From the NCBI RefSeq assembly GCF_035685805.1, contig NZ_DASSAB010000014.1, positions 28,709-92,708 of the forward strand: a DNA stretch of 64,000 nt, in the 5' to 3' direction. The notes beneath the pieces are model-generated. The model was not told the origin of the DNA, did not search any database, and saw only the letters and a list, made by a program, of their open reading frames with translations. Numbering within the stretch: the first letter of the stretch is position 1; each line of letters starts with the position of its first letter. The translations under genes were made by a program, and so were the position numbers. Of the stretch, positions 55,222 through 64,000 are shown one piece after another. This DNA comes from Dyella_A sp035685805. Its GTDB lineage: Bacteria; Pseudomonadota; Gammaproteobacteria; Xanthomonadales; Rhodanobacteraceae.

Positions 55222-57747
55222 TCAGAAAATGTCGTAAGCGTGCTGCTTGTCCTGCTCTTGCTGCTGCTGGGCCGCCTGGCTGCGCAGCTTGTCGAGGTCT
55301 TCGACTTTGAACATCTCGCTCATTGCATTGGGCGCGCCCGGCGTGGCGGGCAGGCCGCTGGACCGGTCGATCGCGATGGTGCTGATGCCCGGCGGCATCG
55401 GCAGCGAGTTCATCGGCGCGTCCTTCAGCGCGCTGCCCATGTAGTCCATCCAGATTGGCAGGGCCGCCTGCGCGCCGAACTCGCCCACGCCGTTGGCGCG
55501 TCCAAGCGAGCTGAAGTCGTCGAAGCCGACCCAGGTGGCGGTGGCGAGGTCGCCATTGAAGCCGACAAACCACGCGTCGCGGTGGTCATTGGTGGATCCG
55601 GTCTTGCCGGCCAGATCCTCGCGACCCAGCGCCCGCGCGGCCGCCCCGGTGCCGCGCAGGATCACGTCCTTCATCAGCGAGGTGACGAGATAGTCGGTGC
55701 GGATATCCAGCACGTGGGGCGCCAGCACGGGTGGGGCCTTGGCATCGTCGTGCGTGTCGCTCGGCAGCACCGTGTTGCCGACGTCGGCCAGGGTGCTGCT
55801 GCTGGCGGGCTGGCTTGCCGTCGCCGCGGTTGGAGTGTCGGCCGGCGGCGGACCCGGTGGCTGGGTTTCCAGCAGGCGTTCCTGGCAGGAACGGCACGCA
55901 CGCGCCGGGTTGGCCAGATAGACCGGCTTGCCGTCGCGGTCGTCGATCTCGCGGATGAAATACGGCGTCACCAGGTAGCCGCCGTTGGCAAACACGGCGT
56001 AGCCACGCGCCATGTCCATCGGCGATACCGAAGCGGTACCCAGCGCCATCGACAGGTTCGGCGGCAGCGCGTCCAGCGAGAATCCGAAGCGCGTCGCGTA
56101 CTCGCGGGCGTAGCGCACGCCGATCGCGTCGAGCAAGCGCACGGACACCAGGTTCTTCGATTGCACCAGCGCCTCGCGCAGTCGGATCGGGCCGTCGAAC
56201 TTGCCGTCGTCGTTGGATGGTGTCCACAGGCCGCCCGGCTTGGACGGGTCGGGCAGCGCCAGCGGAGCGTCGTTGACGATCGACGCCGGGGTGAAGCCGC
56301 GGTCGAATGCGGCTGCGTAGATGTATGGCTTGAAGCTGGAGCCTGGCTGACGCGCCGCCATGACGGCACGGTTGAACTTGCTGCGGGCGAAGTTGAACCC
56401 GCCGACGAGTGCCTGGACCGCACCGTCCTCCGGTGCGATCGACGCCAGCGCGGCCTGCGCCTTCGGGATCTGGCCGAGCTCCCACGCTCCCTTGTCGTTG
56501 CGCGACAGGCGCACGATGTCGCCGCGTTTGAGCACCGCGTCAACCCGCTTCGGCGGAACGCCTGCGCGAGTGTCGCTGATGAACGGCCGCGCCCACGCCA
56601 CCGCTGCGAGGTCCAGCGTGGCGCTGTCGTGGGCCGCCATGTATACGGTGGCCTGGTCCGCGGACGCGGCCGTGACGATGCCTGGCACCATGCCCGACAG
56701 GCTGTTGTAGCCGGACAAGGCGCTGTCGTAGTCGGCCAGCGCGGCACCATCGGCGAGGTCGACATGTGCTTCCGGTCCGCGCCAGCCATGCCGGCGGTCA
56801 TACGCCACCAGCCCGTCCCGGAGCGCATTGACTGCGGCGCTCTGCCGTCCGCTCTGCACGGTGGTCTTGACCACATAGCCCTCGGTCAGCGCATCGTTGC
56901 CGAGGCGGTCCAGCACTTGCCGGCGCACCATCTCGGCCAGGTAGGGTGCGTCCACCTCGATCGGCTGCTCATGCGCGAACGCGTGGTTGGGCTCCTTGAT
57001 CGCCTGCCCGTATTCGTCCTTGCTGATGTAGCGATGCGCCAGCATCTGACCGAGCACCCAGTTGCGACGCGAGAGCATGCGCTGCGGGTTGTTGATCGGG
57101 TTGACCGCTGACGGCAGCTGGAAGGTCGAGGCTATGGTGGCGCACTCGGCGACGGTCAGCTGGTCCAGCGTTTTGCCGTAGTAGTACTCGGCCGCGGCTG
57201 CCACACCGTAGGAGCGATGGCCGAGGAACATCTTGTTGAGGTAGAGCTCGAGGATCTGGTCCTTGGTCAGCTCTTTCTCCATCCGCAGCGCGATGAAGAT
57301 TTCCGTCAGCTTGCGCGAATACAGCTTCTCGGGGCTGAGGAAGAAGTTGCGCGCCACCTGCTGGGTGATGGTGGAGCCGCCGGAGCCCTTGTCGCCGCCG
57401 GATATCACCACGTGCCAGCCGGCGCGCGCGATGCCGTGCCAATCGAACCCGGGGTGGGTGTAGAAATCGGCGTCTTCTGCCGACAGCACCGCGTGCTTGA
57501 GTCGCTCGGGCACGTTGGCTATGTCGACCGGGATGCGGCGTGTCTCGCCGAAAGTGGCGATCAACTTGTCATCGGCCGTCACCACCCGCAGCGGAACCTG
57601 CATGCGGTAGTCCTTCAGGACGGACACCGACGGCAGGCGGGGAGCGAGCAACCAGTAGGCCACGCCGAGTGCCAGTACGCCGAGCAGAACTCCGGAGAAA
57701 GCCAGGATCAGTGCCCAGCGCAGCAAACGCTTCAAAATTCGCATCAT
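55222..57747 (-). CDS. mrcA: Penicillin-binding protein 1A
   Basis: PBP1A, 841 aa, a class A enzyme that polymerises glycan strands and crosslinks peptides. After the N-terminal anchor (about 8-30), the GT51 transglycosylase has SAEDADFYTHPGFDW, GGSTITQQVARNFFLSPEK and KEEILELYLN-like KDQILELYLNKMFLGHRSYG. A PBP1A-type OB/linker domain precedes the transpeptidase, with SSFKPYIY (nucleophile Ser), SKN and KTGSTND. The C-terminus is Gln-rich. It diverges from pilM, the common gammaproteobacterial arrangement. Confidence 0.95.
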   Translation of the reverse strand: MMRILKRLLRWALILAFSGVLLGVLALGVAYWLLAPRLPSVSVLKDYRMQVPLRVVTADDKLIATFGETRRIPVDIANVPERLKHAVLSAEDADFYTHPGFDWHGIARAGWHVVISGGDKGSGGSTITQQVARNFFLSPEKLYSRKLTEIFIALRMEKELTKDQILELYLNKMFLGHRSYGVAAAAEYYYGKTLDQLTVAECATIASTFQLPSAVNPINNPQRMLSRRNWVLGQMLAHRYISKDEYGQAIKEPNHAFAHEQPIEVDAPYLAEMVRRQVLDRLGNDALTEGYVVKTTVQSGRQSAAVNALRDGLVAYDRRHGWRGPEAHVDLADGAALADYDSALSGYNSLSGMVPGIVTAASADQATVYMAAHDSATLDLAAVAWARPFISDTRAGVPPKRVDAVLKRGDIVRLSRNDKGAWELGQIPKAQAALASIAPEDGAVQALVGGFNFARSKFNRAVMAARQPGSSFKPYIYAAAFDRGFTPASIVNDAPLALPDPSKPGGLWTPSNDDGKFDGPIRLREALVQSKNLVSVRLLDAIGVRYAREYATRFGFSLDALPPNLSMALGTASVSPMDMARGYAVFANGGYLVTPYFIREIDDRDGKPVYLANPARACRSCQERLLETQPPGPPPADTPTAATASQPASSSTLADVGNTVLPSDTHDDAKAPPVLAPHVLDIRTDYLVTSLMKDVILRGTGAAARALGREDLAGKTGSTNDHRDAWFVGFNGDLATATWVGFDDFSSLGRANGVGEFGAQAALPIWMDYMGSALKDAPMNSLPMPPGISTIAIDRSSGLPATPGAPNAMSEMFKVEDLDKLRSQAAQQQQEQDKQHAYDIF

Positions 57748-57909
57748 GTATGAGGTAGCGAGACCTGAGTCAAAACGTGCCAGAGTATAGATGTTGCAGT
57801 ATTCACTGCATCAGCGGCCGCCGGCGCAGCAAGAAGCAGGCCAGAGAGACGGGTTGACTTAAATGTGTGTCTGATCACGCCAATGAGTCGAGAAAGTCTC
57901 CGTATACCG

Positions 57910-57938
57910 TTGCTATTGCGTTAATTTTTGGATTTAAT
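57910..57938 (+). promoter_or_regulatory. Sigma-70-like promoter for pilMNOPQ
   Basis: TTGCTA (57910-57915) and TTTAAT (57933-57938) with a 17-nt spacer, in an unusually AT-rich patch 57 bp before the pilM GTG. The divergent mrcA promoter must lie in the same 247-bp gap. Confidence 0.55.
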
Positions 57939-57994
57939 GCCAGCGCACATCCACCGGGATCCGGCTGGAGTGTCAGGGGCAAGGGGGAACAACC

Positions 57995-59053
57995 GTGGGT
58001 CTTTTTACACCCAAGAAGCCGCCGCTTATTGGTGTCGACATCAGTTCGACTGCCGTAAAGCTGCTGCAGCTGAGCCAGGCTGGTGGCCGTTATCGCGTGG
58101 AACACTACGCGGTCGAGCCGCTCCCCCCCAACGCGGTCGTTGAAAAGAACATCGTCGAGGTCGAGGCGGTCGGTGAGGCGATCCGTCGCGCGCTGGCGCG
58201 ATCGGGCTCGAAGCTCAAGCACGCCTGCGCTGCGGTCGCCGGTTCGGCAGTGATCACGCGCATCGTGCCGATGTCCGCGGAACTGTCCGACGACGACCTT
58301 GAGGGACAGATCCAGGTCGAGGCCAACCAGTACATCCCGTACCCGATCGACGAAGTGAGTCTCGACTTCGAGGTGATGGGGCCGGTGCGCGACAACCCCG
58401 ACATGAACAACGTGCTGTTGGCGGCCTCGCGCACCGAAAACGTCGACATGCGTGTCGCGGCGCTGGATCTGGGCGGCCTCGCCGCACGGGTCGTCGACGT
58501 GGAGGCCTTCGCTCTCGAGAACGCGTTCGCCATGCTCGCTGACCAGCTCAACGTCGGGCGCGACGCACTGGTGGCCGTCGTCGACATCGGCGCCACCATG
58601 ACCACGCTCTCGGTGCTGCGCAACCAGCGCACCATCTATTCGCGCGAGCAGGTGTTCGGCGGCAAGCAGCTGACCGACGAGATCATGCGCCGCTACGGAC
58701 TCTCCTACGAGGAGGCCGGACGCGCCAAGCGCAAGGGTGGCTTGCCCGAGTCTTACGAGACCGAGGCACTGGAGCCGTTCAAGGAATCGCTCACCCAGCA
58801 GATCAGCCGCCTGCTGCAGTTCTTCTTTGCCGGCAGTGAGTACAGCAAGGTTGACCAGGTCGTGCTCGCCGGTGGCTGCGCGTCCATCGAGGGGCTCGGC
58901 CCGATGCTGGAAGAGCAGCTGGGCGTGCCCTGCGTGGTGGCCAATCCGCTGGCCCGGATGTCGCTTTCCTCGCGAGTGCAGGCGCAGGCGCTGGCCCAGG
59001 ACGCACCGGCGCTGATGATCGCGGTCGGGCTCGCGCTGAGGAGTTTCGACTGA
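57995..59053 (+). CDS. pilM: Type IV pilus inner-membrane assembly ATPase-like PilM
   Basis: PilM, 352 aa, an actin/FtsA-like cytoplasmic protein that binds the N-terminus of PilN and links the pilus motor to the alignment complex. Nucleotide-fold marks are LIGVDISSTAVKLLQLS, VVDIGATMTTLSVL and VLAGGCASIEGLGPML. GTG 57995 has AAGGGGG about 7 nt upstream. It is the first gene of pilMNOPQ and abuts pilN. Confidence 0.95.
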   Translation: MGLFTPKKPPLIGVDISSTAVKLLQLSQAGGRYRVEHYAVEPLPPNAVVEKNIVEVEAVGEAIRRALARSGSKLKHACAAVAGSAVITRIVPMSAELSDDDLEGQIQVEANQYIPYPIDEVSLDFEVMGPVRDNPDMNNVLLAASRTENVDMRVAALDLGGLAARVVDVEAFALENAFAMLADQLNVGRDALVAVVDIGATMTTLSVLRNQRTIYSREQVFGGKQLTDEIMRRYGLSYEEAGRAKRKGGLPESYETEALEPFKESLTQQISRLLQFFFAGSEYSKVDQVVLAGGCASIEGLGPMLEEQLGVPCVVANPLARMSLSSRVQAQALAQDAPALMIAVGLALRSFD

Positions 59054-59748
59054 TGGCACATATCAATCTCCTTCCGTGGCGTGCGGAGCGGCGCAAGCAG
59101 CGTGAACGCGAGTTCTTCATGCAACTCGGAGCCGCCCTCGTGGCAGGTCTGCTGTGCCTGTTCGTCTGGGGCTGGTGGATGGGCATGCGCATCGACAACC
59201 AGAACGAGCGCAATGGCTACCTGACCACCGAGATCAAGCAGCTCGACGAGAAGATCGCCAAGATCAAGGACCTCGAGAAGGTTCGCGAGCGCCTGCTGGC
59301 GCGCAAGCAGATCATCGAGCAGCTGCAGGCCAACCGGTCGCAGATGGTTCACCTGTTCGACGAGCTGGTGAAGACGATTCCCTCCAGCTCGCGCCTGACG
59401 GGTCTCAAGCAGAGCGGCGACTCCATGTCGCTCGAGGGCGTGGCGCAGTCCAACGCGAGCGTCGCCGAGTACATGCGCAACATCGAGGCGTCGCCCTGGA
59501 TGGGGCATGCCGATCTGCGCAAGACCGAAAACGTCCACAAAGACCTGCGCATGCCTTACACCTTCGGCCTGAACGTGTCGCTGAGCCGGCCCAAGGACGA
59601 TGCGCAGACGGGAGGCGAAGTGATGAAGGATGCCGCGGGTAACACCAGCGATCCCAAGGGGGCGACGAAGGCATCTGCGACGGCGCCTGCCACGGCTGCT
59701 CCGGCGGCACCCACGAAAGCGCCGACGGCGGGAGGGGCCAAGTCGTGA
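59053..59748 (+). CDS. pilN: Type IV pilus alignment protein PilN
   Basis: PilN, 231 aa, a bitopic protein. The short cytoplasmic N-terminus MAHINLLPWRAERRKQRE contains the INLLPWR motif bound by PilM, then a TM helix (about 27-45), a coiled coil (IKQLDEKIAKIKDLEK) and a periplasmic ferredoxin-like domain that pairs with PilO. The C-terminal 40 residues are Ala/Thr/Pro/Lys-rich and likely disordered. The start shares one base with the pilM stop. Confidence 0.94.
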   Translation: MAHINLLPWRAERRKQREREFFMQLGAALVAGLLCLFVWGWWMGMRIDNQNERNGYLTTEIKQLDEKIAKIKDLEKVRERLLARKQIIEQLQANRSQMVHLFDELVKTIPSSSRLTGLKQSGDSMSLEGVAQSNASVAEYMRNIEASPWMGHADLRKTENVHKDLRMPYTFGLNVSLSRPKDDAQTGGEVMKDAAGNTSDPKGATKASATAPATAAPAAPTKAPTAGGAKS

Positions 59749-60404
59749 AATTCTTTGACGATCTGCGTAGCCTCGATCGCAACAACATCGGAGCCTGGCC
59801 CCAATCCATCAAGGTCTTCTTCACTGCCTTGGTGTTTGTAGTGATCGGCTTTCTCGGCTGGTACCTGTATATCAGCGACCAGCAAGACTCGCTGCAGACG
59901 CTGGCGGCGAAAGAAGAGCAGCTCAAGCAGGAGTTCGCCCAGAAGCAGGCCAAGGCGGTCAATCTGGACGCCCTGCAGCAGCAGCTCGATGAGATGCAGG
60001 ACATGCTTCGCCAGCTGCTGCGTCAGTTGCCCAGCAAGACCGAGATGCCGGAGCTGCTGGTCGATATCTCGCAGACGGCGCTGTCGGCCGGCCTCGAGGC
60101 TGACCTGTTCCAGCCCGGTGCCGAGACGCCGAAGGACTTCTACGCCGAGAAGCCGATCACGCTTCGCATGATCGGCACGTACCACCAGTTCGGCACGTTC
60201 ATCAGCGGCGTGGCTTCGCTGCCGCGAGTGGTGATCCTGACCCTGCACGACGTGTCGCTCACTCCCAAGGCGGGAGCGGAAGGCTCGGGCAAGCTGGTGC
60301 TGCAGGGAACGGTCAAGACCTACCGTTACCTCGATGACGACGAAACCGCCGACGCCAAGGCGAAGGCGGCTTCCAGCAAGAGCAAGAAGAGGGGGCGGAA
60401 ATGA
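59745..60404 (+). CDS. pilO: Type IV pilus alignment protein PilO
   Basis: PilO, 219 aa, the heterodimer partner of PilN. A TM helix (about 25-43) is followed by a coiled coil (QTLAAKEEQLKQEFAQKQ) and a periplasmic domain with LPSKTEMPELLVDISQTAL and GTYHQFGTFISGVASLPRVV. The C-terminal Lys/Ser-rich tail is unusual but short. The start overlaps the pilN stop (GTGA). Confidence 0.94.
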   Translation: MKFFDDLRSLDRNNIGAWPQSIKVFFTALVFVVIGFLGWYLYISDQQDSLQTLAAKEEQLKQEFAQKQAKAVNLDALQQQLDEMQDMLRQLLRQLPSKTEMPELLVDISQTALSAGLEADLFQPGAETPKDFYAEKPITLRMIGTYHQFGTFISGVASLPRVVILTLHDVSLTPKAGAEGSGKLVLQGTVKTYRYLDDDETADAKAKAASSKSKKRGRK

Positions 60405-60949
60405 GCCTGTCTTTCGCCAGGAACAATCGTTGGGTCCGAGTGGGGGTGATCGGCCTGGCGCTGCTGTCCCTCGCCGGATGCACCCGCGGCATGTCGGACC
60501 TGCGTGACTGGGTGGCCAAGGAGAAGGCGCGCAAAGGCGCACCGATCCAGCCTCTGCCCGTGATCCGCACTTTCGAGACCTTCGAGTACACCGATCAGGG
60601 CGATCGCGATCCGTTCAGCCCGAGCTCCGCCGAACTGCAACCGGCGGCGAGCGCCGCAGCGTCGACGGGGCCCCGGCCGGATCAGGATCGAGCCAAGCAG
60701 CCGCTGGAGATGTTCGCCCTCGACAGCCTGAAGATGGTCGGTACCGTTGGTGCGGGCAAGAACATCGAGGTGCTTATCAAGGATCCGCAGGGCGTGATCC
60801 ACCGCGTGCACACCAACGAATACATGGGCCAGAACTATGGCCATATCACCGCGATCAGCGACGATCATGTCGATCTCGTGGAACTCATCTCCAACGGTAA
60901 TGGTGGCTGGATGGAACGTCCGGCCAGCATCGCGCTCGGCGAGAAATAG
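60401..60949 (+). CDS. pilP: Type IV pilus lipoprotein PilP
   Basis: PilP, 182 aa, an inner-membrane lipoprotein that connects PilNO to the PilQ secretin. The lipobox LAGC (signal GVIGLALLSLAGC) gives acylated Cys at about 27. The C-terminal domain has the family region LEMFALDSLKMVGTVG and RVHTNEYMGQNYGHITAISD. It overlaps the pilO stop by 4 nt. Confidence 0.94.
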   Translation: MSLSFARNNRWVRVGVIGLALLSLAGCTRGMSDLRDWVAKEKARKGAPIQPLPVIRTFETFEYTDQGDRDPFSPSSAELQPAASAAASTGPRPDQDRAKQPLEMFALDSLKMVGTVGAGKNIEVLIKDPQGVIHRVHTNEYMGQNYGHITAISDDHVDLVELISNGNGGWMERPASIALGEK

Positions 60950-60969
60950 GAAACACAGGGGCTGATGCA

Positions 60970-63195
60970 ATGAGCAACCAAACCACACCTGTTCAGGGCC
61001 GAATCATGCGCCACGCGAGCCGTTATCTGGTGATGACCATGCTGGCCACGGCCGCGTTCTGGTCCCAGTCGGCACTTGCTGCCACCGCGACCCTGAAGGA
61101 CATCAGTTACGACGTGCTGCCTGGCGGTCGCGTGGAACTGCACATGAACTTCGACCAGGGCCAGGTGCCGCAACCGAAGATCTTCACCACCGGCACGCCG
61201 CCGCGCATCGCTATCGACTTTGCCGATACCGACAACAGCGCGGCTCGCCATCTGGACATCGGCCAAGGTTCGACCTCGGGCGTCTCGGCGGTTTCCGCCG
61301 GCGGGCGCACCCGGGTGGTGATCGAACTGATGCGCGAGTCGACCTACGTCTCCCGCGTTGACGGCAACAGTCTGGTGCTCACCGTCAACAACGGCAGCGC
61401 CGCGCAGACCACGACCACCGCCGCGACCGTCGATCCGTCCAAGCGCCTGCCCTCGGCCAGCAGTGGTCCGGCGGTGTCGAACGTGGACTTCCGCCGCGGT
61501 CCCAAGGGCGAGGGTCGCATCCTGGTCAACTTCAGCGGCGCCGGCGCCAACGCCAACATGCACCGTGAAGGCGACAAGGTGATCGTCGACCTGGAGCACG
61601 TCAATCTGCCGGCGAGTCAGGCGCAGCGACTGGACGTGCTGGATTTCGCCACGCCGGTGCAGTCGATCGTCACGCGCGCCAGTGGCAATGGCGCTCAGAT
61701 GGAGATCAACATCTCCGGCAACGTCGAGACCTCCGCGTACCAGACTGCCGACCAGTACGTAGTGGAAGTGGCGCCCAAGAAGAAGGACGCCTCGACCTCC
61801 ACGGTCGCCAAGGGCCAGGAGCCGGTCTACAACGGCAGCCGCGTCACCTTCAACTTCCAGGACATCCCGGTGCGTTCGGCGCTCCAGTTGCTGGCGGATA
61901 TCTCCGGCCTGAACCTGGTGGCTTCCGACTCCGTCGGCGGCAGTGTCACGCTGAGACTGGTCAACGTGCCTTGGGATCAGGCGCTTGACGTGGTTCTGCG
62001 TGCCAAGGGCTTGGACAAGCGTCGCAGCGGCAACGTGGTCTGGATTGCTCCGCAGCGCGAGCTGGCCGATTACGAGCAGAGCGTGGCTGACGCCCGCATC
62101 AAGGCGGAAGACAATGCCGAGCTGGTCACAGACTACGTGCCGATCAGTTACGGCAAGGCCTCCGACATTGCCAAGCTGCTGACTTCAGGTGCCAAGCAGG
62201 GCGGCGGAAGTGGCGGTACCAACAATCGGGGCTTCCTCTCACCGCGCGGCAGCGTGTCGTTCGACGACCGCACCAATACACTGCTGATCAACGATAACCC
62301 TGACAAGATCAAAGAGATCCGGAACCTGATTGCTGTGCTCGACAAGCCGGTTCAGCAGGTGCTGATCGAGTCCCGGATCGTGGTAGCGACCGACCAGTTC
62401 ACTCGCGAGCTGGGCACCAAGTGGGGCGTTCAGGGGCTGCACACGACCAGCGGCGGCAACGTGGTCACCACCTCACCGACGGCCGGCAACAACGGCGCGG
62501 CGAGCCTCGCTATCGAGCGCGGCAATAACAATGCCGGCGCATCGAATGCCACCGGGGTGACCACTTACCAGACGGGCGCCGGCGGCTTCAACGTCAATCT
62601 GCCAGTCACCAATGCAGCAGGAAGTCTGGGTCTGGCGATCCTCGGTGCGAACTATTTGGTTGATCTGGAGCTCTCGGCCGCGCAGACCGAGGGCCGCGGT
62701 GAGGTCATCTCCAGTCCTCGCGTGATCACGGCCAACCAGCAGGAGGCGGTCATCCGCCAGGGTCAGCAGATCGGCTACGTCACCTATCAGAACAGCGCCA
62801 CCGGTGCCGGCGGCAGCGGTACCGCCACGGTGCAGTTCAAGGACGCGGTGCTGGAGCTTAAGGTCACGCCGACGATCACCGCCGACAACCGCGTCTACCT
62901 GAAGATCAACGTCAAGAAGGACGCGCTCGCTGCCTTCATTGATGCCCCGGGCAGCGGCAAGGTTCCGCAGATCGACACCCGCGAGCTCAATACGTCGGTG
63001 CTGGTGGACAACGGACAGACGGTGGTTCTCGGCGGCATCTACGAGATCACCAAGTCCAACGGCATCACCAAGGTGCCGGGTCTGGGCGACATCCCGGGTC
63101 TGGGCGTGCTGTTCCGCAAGACGACGCGACAGAACGACAAGGCCGAGCTGCTGATCTTCGTGACGCCGCGCATCCTCAGCGACACGCTGCAGTAA
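60970..63195 (+). CDS. pilQ: Type IV pilus secretin PilQ
   Basis: PilQ, 741 aa, forms the outer-membrane pore for the pilus. A signal peptide ends near SQSALA (about residue 37); the start may instead be the second Met (61006). Two AMIN domains (about 45-150 and 170-275) bind peptidoglycan. They are followed by an STN domain (VTFNFQDIPVRSALQLLADISG), an N1/KH-like domain (FDDRTNTLLINDNPDKIKEIRNLI) and the secretin core with VISSPRVITANQQEAVIRQG and VPGLGDIPGLGVLFR. A terminator follows. Confidence 0.95.
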   Translation: MSNQTTPVQGRIMRHASRYLVMTMLATAAFWSQSALAATATLKDISYDVLPGGRVELHMNFDQGQVPQPKIFTTGTPPRIAIDFADTDNSAARHLDIGQGSTSGVSAVSAGGRTRVVIELMRESTYVSRVDGNSLVLTVNNGSAAQTTTTAATVDPSKRLPSASSGPAVSNVDFRRGPKGEGRILVNFSGAGANANMHREGDKVIVDLEHVNLPASQAQRLDVLDFATPVQSIVTRASGNGAQMEINISGNVETSAYQTADQYVVEVAPKKKDASTSTVAKGQEPVYNGSRVTFNFQDIPVRSALQLLADISGLNLVASDSVGGSVTLRLVNVPWDQALDVVLRAKGLDKRRSGNVVWIAPQRELADYEQSVADARIKAEDNAELVTDYVPISYGKASDIAKLLTSGAKQGGGSGGTNNRGFLSPRGSVSFDDRTNTLLINDNPDKIKEIRNLIAVLDKPVQQVLIESRIVVATDQFTRELGTKWGVQGLHTTSGGNVVTTSPTAGNNGAASLAIERGNNNAGASNATGVTTYQTGAGGFNVNLPVTNAAGSLGLAILGANYLVDLELSAAQTEGRGEVISSPRVITANQQEAVIRQGQQIGYVTYQNSATGAGGSGTATVQFKDAVLELKVTPTITADNRVYLKINVKKDALAAFIDAPGSGKVPQIDTRELNTSVLVDNGQTVVLGGIYEITKSNGITKVPGLGDIPGLGVLFRKTTRQNDKAELLIFVTPRILSDTLQ

Positions 63196-63216
63196 GCGCA
63201 CCGCCGCAGATCAAGG

Positions 63217-63245
63217 AAAGGGTGGCTTCGGCCACCCTTTTTTTT
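63217..63245 (+). terminator. Intrinsic terminator of pilMNOPQ
   Basis: AAAGGGTGGC pairs with GCCACCCTTT around a TTCG tetraloop (63217-63226 with 63231-63240), followed by eight T residues. Confidence 0.93.
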
Positions 63246-63366
63246 GCTCGCGCACCATGGCGATCCGCGAGCAGCGTGCATGACCATCGGGCTATGCGTG
63301 CCCGGCAGTGCAAACTTCCATGCTGAAATGGTGTCTTACGCACCGCTTCATTCACTGGAACCCCGG

Positions 63367-64000
63367 ATGACCGACACCGCGCACGCCAGCACCGGCACGC
63401 CGCTGCAACACTCGTTCGCCCAGCTGCGCGAGCACCTTCAGCAGGCCATCATCGGCCAGCCGCACCTGATCAACTGCCTGCTGGTCGCTCTGCTCGCGGA
63501 CGGCCACTTGCTGGTCGAGGGCGCCCCCGGACTGGCCAAGACGACTGCGGTAAAGGCATTGGCTGCGTGTATCGACGCGGACTTCCACCGCGTGCAGTTC
63601 ACGCCCGACCTGTTGCCGGCGGACCTCACCGGCACGGACGTCTTCCGGCCGCAGTCGGGCAGCTTCGAGTTCGAGCGCGGGCCGCTGTTTCACAACATCG
63701 TGCTGGCCGACGAGATCAACCGCGCGCCGCCCAAGACCCAGGCCGCCATGCTCGAAGCCATGCAAGAGCACAAGCTGACGGTGCTGGGCAAGGCGTTTCA
63801 GCTCGATCAGCCGTTCTTGGTGATGGCCACCCAGAACCCGGTCGAGCAAGAAGGGACGTATCCGCTGCCCGAGGCGCAGTTGGATCGCTTCATGTTCTTG
63901 GTGGAGGTCGATTATCCGGATGAGGACGAAGAAATTCGAATCGCGCGGACCACGACGGGCGACGCGCTGCCCGAATTGGAGCGGCTGCTCGGCGCCAAGC
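63367..64000 (+). CDS. MoxR-type AAA ATPase, 3' end cut by window
   Basis: The first 211 codons of a MoxR-family AAA+ ATPase, which usually works as a chaperone with VWA-domain proteins and is often followed by DUF58 genes. Motifs visible are QAIIGQPHLINCLLVALLADG, Walker A VEGAPGLAKT, the membrane-MoxR-type FTPDLLPADLTGTDVF, Walker B IVLADEINRAPPKTQAAMLEAMQE and sensor MATQNPVEQEGTYPLPEAQLDRF (split as MATQNPVEQEG and LPEAQLDRF). ATG 63367 starts 171 bp after pilQ. The reading frame is still open at the window end. The rest and its partners are outside the window. Confidence 0.92.
   Translation, partial: MTDTAHASTGTPLQHSFAQLREHLQQAIIGQPHLINCLLVALLADGHLLVEGAPGLAKTTAVKALAACIDADFHRVQFTPDLLPADLTGTDVFRPQSGSFEFERGPLFHNIVLADEINRAPPKTQAAMLEAMQEHKLTVLGKAFQLDQPFLVMATQNPVEQEGTYPLPEAQLDRFMFLVEVDYPDEDEEIRIARTTTGDALPELERLLGAK

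Overview
The window is one continuous stretch of high-GC bacterial chromosome, almost fully coding and with no insertion sequence, prophage or CRISPR array. Several arrangements point to the order Xanthomonadales (Lysobacterales), probably Rhodanobacteraceae: a Clp-type CRP regulator divergent from speD, a ZapA/6S RNA/5-formyl-THF cyclo-ligase block, a cyanide-insensitive-type cytochrome bd, an mrcA gene divergent from pilMNOPQ, and a gmk...rpoZ-spoT-ridA-recG order. The lineage is an inference from gene content and order; no alignment was run.

Layout. 1-6638: a cell-wall peptide and D-amino-acid locus (NlpC/P60 peptidase, L-Ala-D/L-Glu epimerase, RpiR-type regulator, L,D-transpeptidase-fold protein, DAACS-family symporter, DauA-like D-amino-acid dehydrogenase). 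The last three overlap by ATGA junctions. 7100-11836: a divergent Amt-family protein, then trpG-trpD-trpC and a HAD phosphatase. 11920-14772: a MarR-GNAT fusion protein behind a perfect 30-bp palindrome, then clp and speD diverging. 15031-21624: housekeeping genes (coq7, rplM-rpsI, tRNA-Gln(CUG), rpiA, EVE protein, fau, 6S RNA, zapA, ZapB-like protein, ygfB-pepP). 21637-25762: cytochrome bd genes with a divergent small CydP-like protein, and pepQ. 25982-32999: a signalling block holding PilZ, DUF1631, a PP2C phosphatase, a LysM lipoprotein, a membrane Ser/Thr kinase and an FHA protein. 33175-36619: rph-rdgB-hemW with yicC diverging. 37059-40226: a large beta-propeller sensor histidine kinase with no response regulator beside it. 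40795-51457: gmk, a complete mlaFEDCB operon with convergent mlaA, then rpoZ, spoT, ridA, recG. 51535-55148: nucleoside hydrolase, rpmE2, gltA and an unknown conserved protein. 55222-63195: mrcA divergent from pilMNOPQ. 63367 to the end: the start of a MoxR-type AAA ATPase.

How genes work together. The first locus can split wall peptides to L-Ala-D-Glu, epimerise it, and import and oxidise D-amino acids. Residue changes in the symporter and the dehydrogenase both suggest uncharged substrates. Mla proteins carry phospholipids between outer and inner membranes, and here MlaD has two tandem MCE modules. PilMNOP link the type IV pilus motor to the PilQ secretin. The kinase, FHA and PP2C proteins make a writer/reader/eraser set for protein phosphorylation, next to a PilZ protein likely tied to c-di-GMP.

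The items most worth a second look are the Amt homologue lacking several pore residues, the tandem-MCE MlaD, the kinase with a C-terminal HAMP segment, the 30-bp palindrome before the MarR-GNAT gene, the probable non-AUG start of spoT and the D-amino-acid locus. None amounts to a clearly new defence or mobile system.
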